A DNA stretch of 20,680 bases from contig CBFFRP010000341.1 of assembly GCA_965644295.1 (NCBI GenBank), positions 1 through 20,680 of the forward strand, written 5' to 3'. The position numbers were made by a program, and so were the translations under genes. The notes under the pieces are model-generated. The model had not been told where the DNA came from, made no database searches, and worked only from the letters and a program-made list of their open reading frames with translations. Positions within the stretch are counted from its first letter, which is position 1. The number at the start of each line of letters is the position of its first letter. The DNA comes from Paraphysomonas bandaiensis (Eukaryota > Chrysophyceae). Positions 9,400 to 18,744 of this stretch are shown here, piece after piece.

Positions 9400-9943
9400 A
9401 CTATGACATGACTATGGTTCACGCATACTCCATGTACACAGTGCGCCATCGATGGCAGTCTCCGGAGCGCAGATCAGAAAAGGGCGTATGTGTATTTTTG
9501 TTCAAAGATGCCTCTAATATTGAGACAACAATTTTCTGTATTCCAGCTGTAGTTGTATGTAGGCACTATAGAAGTTTTTTGCTTCATTTTATTTCCGAAT
9601 AATAAGATGCATTGGCTGTATATTAACGGGACGGAAGTGCATCAACCGGACATAGCTATCACGTATCATCCACTCCACACTAAGTGCTGTATTCATATTC
9701 CAGGAATACTGTCGAATACAGTTATAGAACTTCTATACTTCGACTTCCCGTCAATCTCTCACTCTAGAATTCCAACACTTGAGATTTTTTGGTTTGTATG
9801 GCATCCTTGTTGAAGGAGGATGCGGGTCTCATTGGCCTCCTAACATACCGTGACACACTCCATCAATCAACCTCTCTGTATAATCATCTCCGTCATCTGT
9901 CTACCTCATTAGTAGTCATCAGGAGTCTTGGAGCGATCCAATA
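9400..9943. promoter_or_regulatory. Divergent intergenic region (GT61 / ABCA)
   Basis: About 545 bases lie between the two divergent starts. It contains repeat copy B (9493-9610). A short open frame from 9608 to 9813 begins exactly at the ATG that ends the repeat, but the protein is unrecognised and probably spurious. No TATA box can be assigned with confidence. Confidence 0.5.
9493..9610 (+). repeat. 118-bp dispersed repeat, copy B
   Basis: This is the second copy of the sequence at 2409-2526, in the same orientation and of the same length, differing at about 18 positions by eye. It lies 94-211 bases upstream of the GT61 start and 334-376 bases before the two candidate ABCA starts. It therefore sits in the same kind of place as copy A, between divergent genes. 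Confidence 0.85.
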
Positions 9944-12900
9944 GTGTGCAGAGAGAGGGCATTGCACGAATTTAGCACGTCCAATATGGTGTTTCGCAGT
10001 CAGCTGAAGTCTGTCCTGTGGAAGAATGTTATCGTTAAGAGCCGACACCCTGTAGAGCTGTTACTGGAGTTCTGTATCCCTCTGTTGGTGCTAGTGGGCA
10101 TGTGGGGAATAAGACTATCGATAAATCTTCGTGTGACGGATGCTTTTCTTCCGGCGAAGTCGATGTATGCGCCCTCCATAGATGAAATATTTTTAAATCC
10201 AGAATGCGAAGTCGAGAATCTGGTTTGGTCGTGTTTGGAGTCACCCTCTAACTGTGATACATTTTCTGAAGAGTCGAAGTCCTTTGTGGGATGTAAACTT
10301 AAAGTTATTGCAGTGGCTCCTAAGGATGGAGACGACAGTGAGTCCGTCGACGCCGCTCGTGGATTCATTGACTGGGCAAATGACGCAATCGATGCAACTA
10401 ACAATGTTTCATTATTTGAGTACTTTAATTCTCAAAAGGATTTCATCGACCAAATCAGTAGGTCCAAGTACTCACAGGACGACTCGAGTATATATTCGGT
10501 TGCTGTAATATTCAACGGTGGACACCCGGGTTGGGACTATACTATCCGGCAGAACCAGTCATTTCATGTGGAAGCCGATGATGACCCGTACTCAACTCCA
10601 CAAACTCGTATTCCCGCCATCAGCATTAGCCTAGAGACCGCGGACGAGTACCCAGAGGACGGGAGTACATGGACTATGGAGCCATATCTTCATTCCTACT
10701 TAAGAACTGGTGTGTTTGCTCTACAAGATGCAGTTAATAGCTATATAGCCACTGTTTCTTGTCGTATCGAAGGCTTATGCTTAAGTAACGAGACGGTTAC
10801 CCTACATATGGACGGCGCGGCTGATTTCCCGAACAGGGAAATTGAGGAGGACATATTTTGGCAGCAGATTGGGTTTGTGTTTGCTTTGTTGATGATCATG
10901 GCACTGCTTTACCCTCTCGCCAATGTGATAAAGACCCTTGTTAATGAGAAGGAAACACGCGTAAGGGAGGGTATGATGATGATGTCTCTTCGGGGAGATG
11001 TAATATGGATTGGCTGGGTGTTGTTTTATATGGTGTGCATATTCATCCCGTTGTCTCTTTTTCTTACTCTGGTGGGGCGACAGATATTTGTGTACTCCGA
11101 TATGTCGTATATATTCCTCTACTTTTTGTCATTTTTTATGGCATCCCTGGCCTACTGCATTCTTGTTTCCATAGTGTTTTCTCGGGCCAAAACTGCTGCT
11201 GTTGCAGGATGCTTTGTGTTTTTTGCGGGATATTTTGTATACGTTGGGTTGCAGAGCACTGACAGTGACCGAGCTACCCTCCTCCTTGCTTGTCTGCACC
11301 CTGCCTCTGCTTTCACATTCGGTACTCTTGCCTTCCAGGAGTATGAGGACGCGAAAATTGGCATTACGGATAATACTTGGGATGTGTCACAAGAATATGA
11401 TATATCCTTTCTAGATACTATCATCATGCAGTTTGTTAACACTGCTTACCTGCTAGTTCTGTCCTGGTACCTCACGCAAGTCTGGCCGTCAGAGTACGGG
11501 GTTCATAAGCCGTGGTACTTTCTATTCACGCCGGACTATTGGCGACCGCTATGTGTAGGAATATGCTCTATTGCAGGTCTTAGTCAACGTCCAGTCCTGG
11601 CACGACTTCCCTCTTATGGTGATGAAAATGAGAGGAGTGGTGTCGAGATGGCTGCACGTAACAGAGCCAAAAGTGACCCTCCATGTATTCCAATTGAAGA
11701 TGTACCCAACAATTTGAAGTCTCAAGTGGAAGACAAGAAATGTGTCCACATACACAACCTCCGAAAGTCATTCCACACAAATACTGGGGAGAAGGTGGCT
11801 GTGGATGGCCTGAATATGACGTTCTACTCAGGCCAGATCACAGCCCTTCTGGGACACAATGGAGCAGGTATGTATGTATCTTATGCAGTACACGGTAACT
11901 GTTAGTTTCATGAACTTGTTTATGTGTGTAGGAAAATCAACTTCTATCCACATGTTGACTGGTCTGTATCCTCCTGACCAAGGCACAGCAACCATTGAGG
12001 GGTACGATATCAGACAGGATATGTCCGAAGCGCGCAAAAAATTGGGTGTATGCCCTCAACATGACGTCCTGCAACCAGATATGACAGTAGAAGAGCACCT
12101 TTATTTTTTTGCTAGTATTAAGGGATGCCCTCCGGAGGAAATCGAAAGTGACGTTACTGCCATGATTGACTCGGTTGGTCTCACCAGCAAGCGGAAAGAC
12201 TTTGCGAAGAATCTCTCAGGCAAAAATCTTATGCAGCTAAAGCTGTTATTATTTACAAATGCGTGCAGGCGGACAGAAGCGCAAGCTCTCTGTGGCGATT
12301 GCGTTTATTGGCAAATCTAGAGTTGTGGTTCTTGATGAGCCCACATCTGGAATGGACCCGTACTCCCGCCGCGCTACCTGGAACGTGATCAGCCAACATA
12401 AGGAGGGCAGGGTCATCATTCTCGTCACGCATTTTATGGACGAAGGTAGGAGATACTTGTTTGCATATGATACCGTCTATTAGTACCGACTTAATAGCTA
12501 CTATCCACTTCAGCTGACTTACTTGGTGACCGTATTGCTATAATGGGGGACGGTAAACTCCTTTGCTGTGGATCCTCACTCTTCCTTAAACGTACCTATG
12601 GTGTGGGATACAATATGACCATAGAGAAGGCATCAACTGCCGACTTCGATTCTAATCGAGTCATTGGTACGATAACGGACCACGTTGCTGATGCGAAGGT
12701 TCTGACAAACGTCGGGACGGAGTTGACCGTGCAGTTACCCTTCACTAATGCTGCAGGGTTTCAGTCGCTGTTTGAACTTTTGGATGATACCAAGACAGAG
12801 ATGGGAATTGTGAGCTACGGAATGTCTGTAACCACATTAGAAGAAGTATTTTTGAAGGTAGCGTCTGGTACGACCACAGTTAACACAGCTGTTGAGGGAA

Positions 12901-15900
12901 TGCAACATGAAGGTCATGATGGTGAAAAATACGTCCCTATAAAGGCTCAGGATGTAGGCAATGGTGGGGAGGGTACCATGGTCCGTGTTGCTGAAAAAGG
13001 GGAAGCAGTGGCTCTTGGATTAGATGAGGATACTACAGAGAAACAAACCAGAGCTGCTACTGATATGGAGGCCCAATACTCCCCAGTTGACTCCGTAGTT
13101 CCCATTGGGAAGGACGAACCAATTAAATTATTCAGCCAACACATGCGCGCCTTACTCCTCAAAAGGCTTCTCTACTTTCGACGTGATACCAAATCGTGGG
13201 TATTTCAATTCGTTTTGCCAGTTATTTTTGTGCTTGTGGGTTGCATTATTATGCGGTTCAGTGATTGGGCACCTTCACAACCGTCTATCAAGATTTCAGC
13301 GTCGGATTACAACAAGAAAGTCAGCAACAACTACTTGCCGTTTCCCTACTCCAATGCAGACTTTGTGTGTCCTGTGCGATCAGACTGCTCCGAGATGTTG
13401 AGTCAAGTATCGGGCCAGAGTATGATCATGGACGCTGTTGATAACGCGAATGACCTTCCTGTGGAGCCAGTCGATTACGCAATATCTATTTACAATATGT
13501 CTTATTTTTTGCTTGCTAACCGCGATGAATACCGTGCATCTCGTTATGGCGCTGTTACTTTCAACAATATTCTTTACAATGATAGCAGTGTAAATTCGGG
13601 TGCGATTAGCAGGGTGGACTACGTTACTCATGCGAACTTTACGGGGGTTCATGCAGGACCTATATATACCAACATGTTAGCTGAGGCAGTGCTACATACA
13701 GTGAATTCGGGTGCTTCGATCACACTTCGTATGCATCCCTTACCACAAACAACTAAAGAGAAAGAGCTCTTCGATAATTTTAATGTATCGACAGTGGTGA
13801 ATCTGATTTCAATCGCTCTGGCCTTTATTCCAGCTGCATTTGCTGCCTTCGTGGTATACGAGAAAGAAACCAAGTGCTACCATCAGCAGATTGTATCGGG
13901 AGTATCTAAGCTTGCGTATTGGCTTTCTACCTGGTTATGGGACCTAGCTACTTACCAGATATCCGCATGGCTTATTATTTTGGTTTTGGTTGTGTTTCCA
14001 GACACGGAGTTACTAACGGGAAAAGGAGCGATTGAAGCAACAATTGCCTTATTCATGCTATTTGGCCCCGCACTTTGTGGATTTACCTATATCACATGTT
14101 TCCTTTTTAAAACTGCCGGTAACGCTCAGGTGATCACAGTCTTTATCAACTTTCTTCTGGGACTATGCCTCTCAGTCGCTGGACTGGTACTGCGTTTTAT
14201 ACCAACTACTCATGATGTGTATATGTCATCGATTCGATATATATTTGTTCTCTTTCCCCAGTTCGCTCTTTCGGATGGGCTGAGTAATCTATCTCTAATC
14301 GACTTTTACTCCGACGTAGAGCTTCGTGGAGGCAGGAAATATGACCATCTAGACTGGAATATCACTGGACTACACCTTACCGTCCTTGGTGTGGAGGCTC
14401 TTGGGTTGATTGCAGCTCTGCTCTTAGTGGACTACATACTTTCTCGTAGAGATGTACACAGAATACTAGAAGCGAATAAAGACATGCCGCCAGGGACGGG
14501 AAAAGACAATGATGTGATAGAAATGGAGCGAAAGGTGTTGTCGGGCGAAGTGAATTCTTCCACTTCCCAGGTTTTGATAAAGGATATAAAGAAGCAGTAC
14601 CCCGGGGGCAATTACGCTGTACGTGGTGTGTCTCTCGCCATTCCCAATGGAGAGTGCTTTGGTCTTTTAGGTGCTATATGTTCGTTTTTGTTACTCACAA
14701 CCGTTCATAATTTATTGTGCAGGTGTAAACGGGGCTGGCAAGTCGTCTCTATTAAACATGCTGTCTGGCGAGTTTTTTCCTAGTGAAGGAGACGCCGAGC
14801 TTGCAGGACATAGTATCACAACTGAAATGGATCAGTGTAGGTACCACATCGGGTTTTGCCCTCAGTTCGACGCCATATTCGACTTGCTGTCTGGGAGAGA
14901 ACACCTCAACCTGTATGCTGCTATCAAGGGAGTGCGCCCCGAGAGTATAAACAGTGAAGTCAACGGAAAGGTATCTGACCTGGGACTGACGGAGTACATT
15001 GACAGGGCAGCTGGTGGATACTCCGGAGGTGAGTCAGCCACATAATACCATGGATTTTCGTTCTTATTATATCTACAGGAAACAAGCGCAAACTCTCTGT
15101 AGCGATGGCAATGGTTGCGGAGCCATCGATTTTGTTTCTAGGTAGGTTCCAACTGTGCTCATTGACAAATTTAAGTCGATTTTTCTAGATGAACCGAGTA
15201 CTGGAATGGATCCAATGGCCCGGTATATATTATTGATATGACCATGTATGTCTTTTTTATACTCTGTGCTCAGGCGTTTTATGTGGGAAGTAATCAGCAA
15301 TATGGTTCAACGTCGCGAAAAATGCTCCCTGATTTTGACAACACATAGTATGGAAGAATGCGAAGCTCTTTGCACGCGCATTGGTATCATGGTTGCAGGG
15401 GTTCTTAAGTGCTTGGGAAGTAGTCAGCACTTGAGGTCAACATACGGTTTAGGGTATCAAATTGAAGTCATATTTGAGGTTCCCGCGAAAGATGTCGTGT
15501 CGGATCAGGCGCTGTCCTTGCTTTCTGCTGCTGGCTGTATGGAATCAGCGGTAGTTCTGACCAAAGCTCAGGCTGAACACGCTTTTCTATCAATCGGTGT
15601 TCATGATAAATGGTGGAATAGAATCACTGAGGGTACTGCCTCTGCTGCTGACATCAAGACCGCCTTTGCGGAGCATGGCGAGATCTCTGTAAAGCATCTC
15701 GCCTCGTGGTATATTCTCGAAACGCGATTTGATAATTATATGGAGTTTCTCGGTAAACATTACCCTGGATATGTCATGAGAGAAAGACAATTGGCGAAAG
15801 TAAGAGCAGAGGTACCATTCAATGTCACAGAAGGCACACCGCGTCGTTTATCTGATATGTTTGGACTCATGGAGAGTAATTTGGTGTCCCTCTATATCAA

Positions 15901-15982
15901 AGAGTACTCCATATGCCAGACATCATTGGAACAAATATTTAACTCATTTGCATCTCAACAACTTGTCCTCAACGAAGAGTGA
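9944..15982 (+). CDS. Full-size ABCA-subfamily ABC transporter, eight exons
   Basis: Exons are 9944-11867, 11932-12219, 12269-12445, 12514-14670, 14723-15028, 15079-15141, 15189-15222 and 15274-15982. They encode 1885 residues from Met at 9944, or 1871 from Met at 9986. The second start fits the family N-terminus better ([14 protein letters not shown]). The layout is TMD1-NBD1-TMD2-NBD2. TM1 is followed by a loop of about 250 residues, then a helix bundle with the ABCA-type [12 protein letters not shown] motif. TMD2 has the matching [13 protein letters not shown]1 has [24 protein letters not shown] and the H-loop VTHF. NBD2 has [23 protein letters not shown] and TTHS. Both catalytic sets look intact. 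ABCA proteins move lipids across membranes. The substrate here is unknown. Confidence 0.93.
11868..11931 (+). other. Intron 1 of the ABCA gene (64 bp), in NBD1 Walker A
   Basis: The donor is GGAGCAG|GTATGT and the acceptor GTGTGTAG|GAAAATCA. It is phase 1 and interrupts the last Gly codon before the catalytic Lys of GHNGAGKST. Splicing restores an intact Walker A. Confidence 0.92.
12220..12268 (+). other. GC-AG intron 2 of the ABCA gene (49 bp), in the NBD1 signature
   Basis: The donor reads CTCAG|GCAAAA and the acceptor GCGTGCAG|GCGGAC. Only this splice restores [15 protein letters not shown], and no GT donor nearby gives the motif. GC-AG introns are a known minor class, usually with an AG|GC exon border as seen here. 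The intron is phase 1. Confidence 0.85.
12446..12513 (+). other. Intron 3 of the ABCA gene (68 bp), after the NBD1 H-loop
   Basis: The donor is GACGAAG|GTAGGA and the acceptor CACTTCAG|CTGACT. It is phase 1 and restores [18 protein letters not shown], the usual sequence following the H-loop in ABCA proteins. Confidence 0.9.
14671..14722 (+). other. Intron 4 of the ABCA gene (52 bp), in NBD2 Walker A
   Basis: The donor is CTTTTAG|GTGCTA and the acceptor TTGTGCAG|GTGTAAAC. It is phase 1 and joins FGLLG to VNGAGKSS. It lies five codons before the position equivalent to intron 1 in NBD1. Confidence 0.9.
15029..15078 (+). other. Intron 5 of the ABCA gene (50 bp), in the NBD2 signature
   Basis: The donor is TCCGGAG|GTGAGT and the acceptor ATCTACAG|GAAACAAG. 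It is phase 1 and restores [13 protein letters not shown]. It sits one codon away from the position of intron 2 in NBD1. Confidence 0.9.
15142..15188 (+). other. Intron 6 of the ABCA gene (47 bp), in NBD2 Walker B
   Basis: The donor is TTTCTAG|GTAGGT and the acceptor TTTTCTAG|ATGAACC. It is phase 1 and splits the Walker B Asp codon, restoring [13 protein letters not shown]. Confidence 0.9.
15189..15222 (+). other. 34-nt small exon 7 of the ABCA gene
   Basis: It encodes the Walker B Asp-Glu and D-loop, [12 protein letters not shown], between introns of 47 and 51 bases. Skipping it would shift the frame and remove the catalytic Glu of NBD2. The flanking sites are GT-AG and the motif is unmistakable. 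Confidence 0.9.
15223..15273 (+). other. Intron 7 of the ABCA gene (51 bp)
   Basis: The donor is GGCCCG|GTATAT and the acceptor GTGCTCAG|GCGTTT. It is phase 2, unlike the other six introns of the gene. It restores [14 protein letters not shown]. Confidence 0.9.
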
Positions 15983-16016
15983 CAACACTAGAATATAGAC
16001 TGTTCCGTTCTGTACT

Positions 16017-16069
16017 GAACACGATTTATGAGGGTTATTAGTAGGTAGCCAGTGTTGAATTTGAATCGC
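16017..16069 (+). repeat. 53-bp direct repeat, copy 1
   Basis: It is identical to 16127-16179 except for one base (A versus C). It begins GAACACGATTTATGAGGG and lies 35 bases after the ABCA stop, so it may be in the transporter's 3' UTR. The repeat period is 110 bases, and weaker similarity continues beyond the 53 bases (ACTCGATCTTAGG against ATTCGATTAGG). Confidence 0.92.
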
Positions 16070-16126
16070 GATAATTACTCGATCTTAGGAATACTTCAGT
16101 GCAAAACTATAATATATACCCTAGTC

Positions 16127-16179
16127 GAACACGATTTATGAGGGTTATTAGTAGGTAGCCAGTGTTGCATTTGAATCGC
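16127..16179 (+). repeat. 53-bp direct repeat, copy 2
   Basis: This is the second copy, followed 11 bases later by a telomere-like run. The near identity of the two copies suggests a recent local duplication. Confidence 0.92.
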
Positions 16180-16190
16180 AAGCTATTCGA

Positions 16191-16205
16191 TTAGGGTTAG
16201 GGTTA
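16191..16205 (+). repeat. Short TTAGGG telomere-like tract
   Basis: The sequence is TTAGGGTTAGGGTTA, two and a half units of the common eukaryotic telomere repeat. It sits at the end of the second 53-bp repeat. At 15 bases it may be chance or a remnant of break repair. Confidence 0.6.
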
Positions 16206-16427
16206 TACGCTGTCCCCCGATCGCTCTTTACCCAATTGAGGTGTGGATCTGTTCAACAATCAAATTTAAGCCAATCAAAAGAAGTAAGTTTTACCATCGC
16301 GCATTGATCTTGATAGGCTCTGTGAGCGTTTTAAGCTCATAACTCAGCAGGATCATTTTTTTAGGCAGAGGTTGTATTTTTTTACTAGAGTTATGTGGGT
16401 ATTCTGCATTTACTGATAGTACTAGAG
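16206..16427. other. Unassigned AT-rich stretch left of the palindrome
   Basis: No gene or match to other parts of the window was found. It lies where the interior of the left, inverted retroelement copy would continue, but similarity to the right-hand gag stops at 16428. Confidence 0.4.
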
Positions 16428-16471
16428 AAACTTGGGAAGAAGTTTCCAATCCGAACTACTGTCTGCTACCA

Positions 16472-16877
16472 TGTTAGAAATTGACATTTCCAGTAATAAG
16501 ACCTTTATATTGAATGTCTTTTTATTTAGCAATAGGCGTTAAAAACTCGTTCCGATATAGTGGCTAGTTGAATACTAAGACCTTTATAAACACTTATATA
16601 GAATATTATATAATTATAAGAGATACTCTACTTCATTCATTGACGTTCACCAACTATTTATATCTCTACTACACCAACCATTTCTAGTACGATCTTACAT
16701 CGTCACTATCTTATACGGTCAGTATATTTCAGTTTCATCACTACAATGGCTATCATATTATTGGTTCTCATAATACAGTTAGCTACTACTGTATTCTCTG
16801 AGTAACGGATATAATTCAAATATCTTAGAATCTACAGCTTTTAATTGCTCACAAACCACAAACAGCAAAACTCAACA
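16472..16877 (-). mobile_element. Inverted copia LTR (left arm of palindrome), with a 79-bp insertion
   Basis: Read on the minus strand it starts TGTTGAG at 16877 and ends CTAACA at 16472, aligning with the LTR at 16921-17243. It is 406 bases long because of an extra 79 bases near 16497-16588, plus a small tandem duplication (TTTGTGG) near its start. A PBS-like sequence (16462-16471 on the minus strand) and about 34 further bases matching the start of gag follow, to 16428. After that the similarity ends, so this copy is truncated. Confidence 0.9.
16497..16588 (-). repeat. 79-bp insertion flanked by a 13-bp direct repeat inside the left LTR
   Basis: TAAGACCTTTATA occurs at 16497-16509 and again at 16576-16588, enclosing 66 bases absent from the other two LTR copies. 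The other LTRs have this segment only once, slightly altered. The pattern looks like an insertion with target duplication, or a template-switch product. Confidence 0.75.
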
Positions 16878-16920
16878 CTATAAAGCTTTTTATAAAATGT
16901 TAGGAGCTCAAACCTCTATC

Positions 16921-17243
16921 TGTTGAGTTTTTGCTGTTTGTGAGCAATTGAAACCTGTAGATTCTAAGATATTTGAATTATATCCGTTACTCAAAGAATA
17001 CAGTAGTAGCTAACTGTATTATGAGAACCAATAATATGATAGCCATATTGTAGTGATGAAACTGAAATATACTGACCGTATAAGATAGTGACGATGTAAG
17101 ATCGAACTAGAAATGGTTGGTGTAGTAGAGATATAAATAGTTGGTGAACGTCAATGAATGAAGTAGAGTATCTCTTATAATTATATAATATTCTATATAA
17201 GTGTTTATCAAGGTCTTATTACTGGAAATGTCAATTTCTAACA
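16921..17243 (+). mobile_element. 5' LTR of a Ty1/copia element
   Basis: It is 323 bases with TGTTGAG...TTTCTAACA ends and is followed after 2 bases by a primer-binding site and then a gag-like frame. It is colinear with the solo LTR at 6667-6986. An AT-rich TATA-like block lies near 17176-17200. The 5 bases before it are CTATC. The matching downstream duplication would lie beyond the window. Confidence 0.92.
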
Positions 17244-17244
17244 T

Positions 17245-18480
17245 ATGGTAGCAGACAGTAGTTCGGATTGGAAATTTCTTCCCAAGTTTGATCAGTTCGG
17301 TGTAGTGAACTGGTCAAAGAACCTGAAAGTGTGGTTGATGAGAAAGAACAGAAACCATCTGGGTCTAGATGAGGACCGTCCAGTAAGACCAGCAAATAAT
17401 GCGTCGGTGACTGTCCGAAATAAGTACAAGGAGGATCTGGACAGGTGGCTGGAGAGGAAATACACGTGCATCAGTTCGATATTTGAAGCTGTTCAACCAG
17501 TCGCTGAAGCCCTTGAGATCGTGGATCAGTACTTCCGGGAAAAGGATATGCTCCCGCAGGACCATCCTGATAAAGAGCAGTTTTGCGAGTGAACTCATCT
17601 CTGGGTTAATTGTTCGGTTTCGAGAGGAAATCCAATATGAATTAGTTGAATTGAATAAGAAGTTTGCAGGATTCAAAATTCTACCGGGGGAACTCGTGTG
17701 CGTAGCAATCGATCGACTAAACGGCATCTGTCAAAAAATGTCCGAGTTGGGGGAACCACCCACACTGACATCGCTAAAAAAACGAAGTTACAGACTGCCC
17801 TCGAAACACGAAGTGATTTGGAGCAATTGTACACCAATCTCTACCTACAAGGTGACATAACCTTTATTGATATGATAACCATATGCAGGAGATACGATCA
17901 GGCAAAAGGTGTCCCGAAAGAAGGCACCGAAGTAAACATGAATTCTACTGCTGATGAAAATGAGGTGTACAGCTATTCCAAATGTGGCAAACGGGGCCAC
18001 TCACAGAAAACGTGTTGGAAGAAGAAGAGAGATCTTAAGATTGCGAAATTAAGAAGGAAGGGAAAGAGTCGTGTCGCTAGGAATCGATCTGAGAGTCACA
18101 GAGACAACAACAAGAAGAAAAATTCAGATGGCTGTTATGTATGTGGAGACACCAGACATCATGCGTATAAATGCAAATTTTGTGCTCAAGTACGTAGTGA
18201 CTCTATTCAAAGAGACAAAAACCGGCCATTTTTGGACGAAAAGCCTGCAAAACGCACAGATTGGAATCGTTTTTTGCGGAGAGAGGAGCAAGAGGAAGAT
18301 TCTGACTCTGTGAACATGATTATGTATGAGGAACCGCATGATGATTCATGTGTCTCTGAAGAGGTGCTACACACTTCCGATGAATCCGTGTATTTAGACA
18401 GCTGTGCCTCAAATAAACTGTTCATTGTTAAGGACAGAAATTTTCTTCATACGGTCAAGAAGGAGGATGAAGATATACAG
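17245..18480 (+). pseudogene. copia gag-protease, frameshifted
   Basis: The first frame (17245-17592) has a copia-type Gag N-terminus (FDQFGVVNWSKNLKVWLM) and ends at a TGA. The protein continues one frame over at about 17580-17780, then returns to the first frame. The two shifts lie near TTTT (about 17581) and AAAAAAA (about 17778). Downstream there are two zinc knuckles. The first, at 17974-18015, has Tyr in place of its first Cys. The second, at 18133-18174, is intact CX2CX4HX4C. A protease active site DSCAS lies at 18397-18411. After about 18470 the frame stays open to 18744 but no longer resembles copia protease. It is presumably a dead copy, unless the frameshifts are sequencing errors. 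Confidence 0.82.
17246..17255 (+). other. Primer-binding site, initiator tRNA-Met type
   Basis: TGGTAGCAGA lies two bases after the LTR end. It is complementary to the 3' end TCTGCTACCA found in many eukaryotic initiator methionine tRNAs, the usual primer for copia elements. The inverted copy at 16462-16471 keeps the same ten bases. Confidence 0.75.
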
Positions 18481-18744
18481 ACACAACCAGAGCTGGATCC
18501 AGTTTACATTATGAGGAAACTGGAGGCTTTGGCGATTGGACTGACATCAAGATCTGCCCTGGATCAGTCAAGTGCAATGGAACTCAGGTTGGGACCTGAG
18601 AGCCAAACTCTAAATAAGCTAAAACTCGCTCTAAAAGAGAGAATGCTGCTTATTATTAACTTATACCACTTCTGCAGTACTAAATGCTTCTCGGCACTCC
18701 AAGAAACTAAAGCACAACTCACCAGCTATGCAGTTCAGTACTAA

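Larger units (their letters stand above)
16428..17290. repeat. Large palindrome of two head-to-head LTRs
   Basis: The left arm is 16428-16877 and the right arm 16921 to about 17290. The two LTRs point outward and are separated by a 43-bp spacer (16878-16920). Each arm contains LTR, primer-binding site and the first bases of gag. The structure could form a hairpin or cruciform of over 350 bp. Confidence 0.9.

Noticed and set aside
9553-9813. Small plus-strand frame in the GT61/ABCA intergenic region
   Set aside because: It overlaps the 118-bp repeat and has no recognisable protein. The homologous position in copy A has only a very short frame, so it is not conserved.
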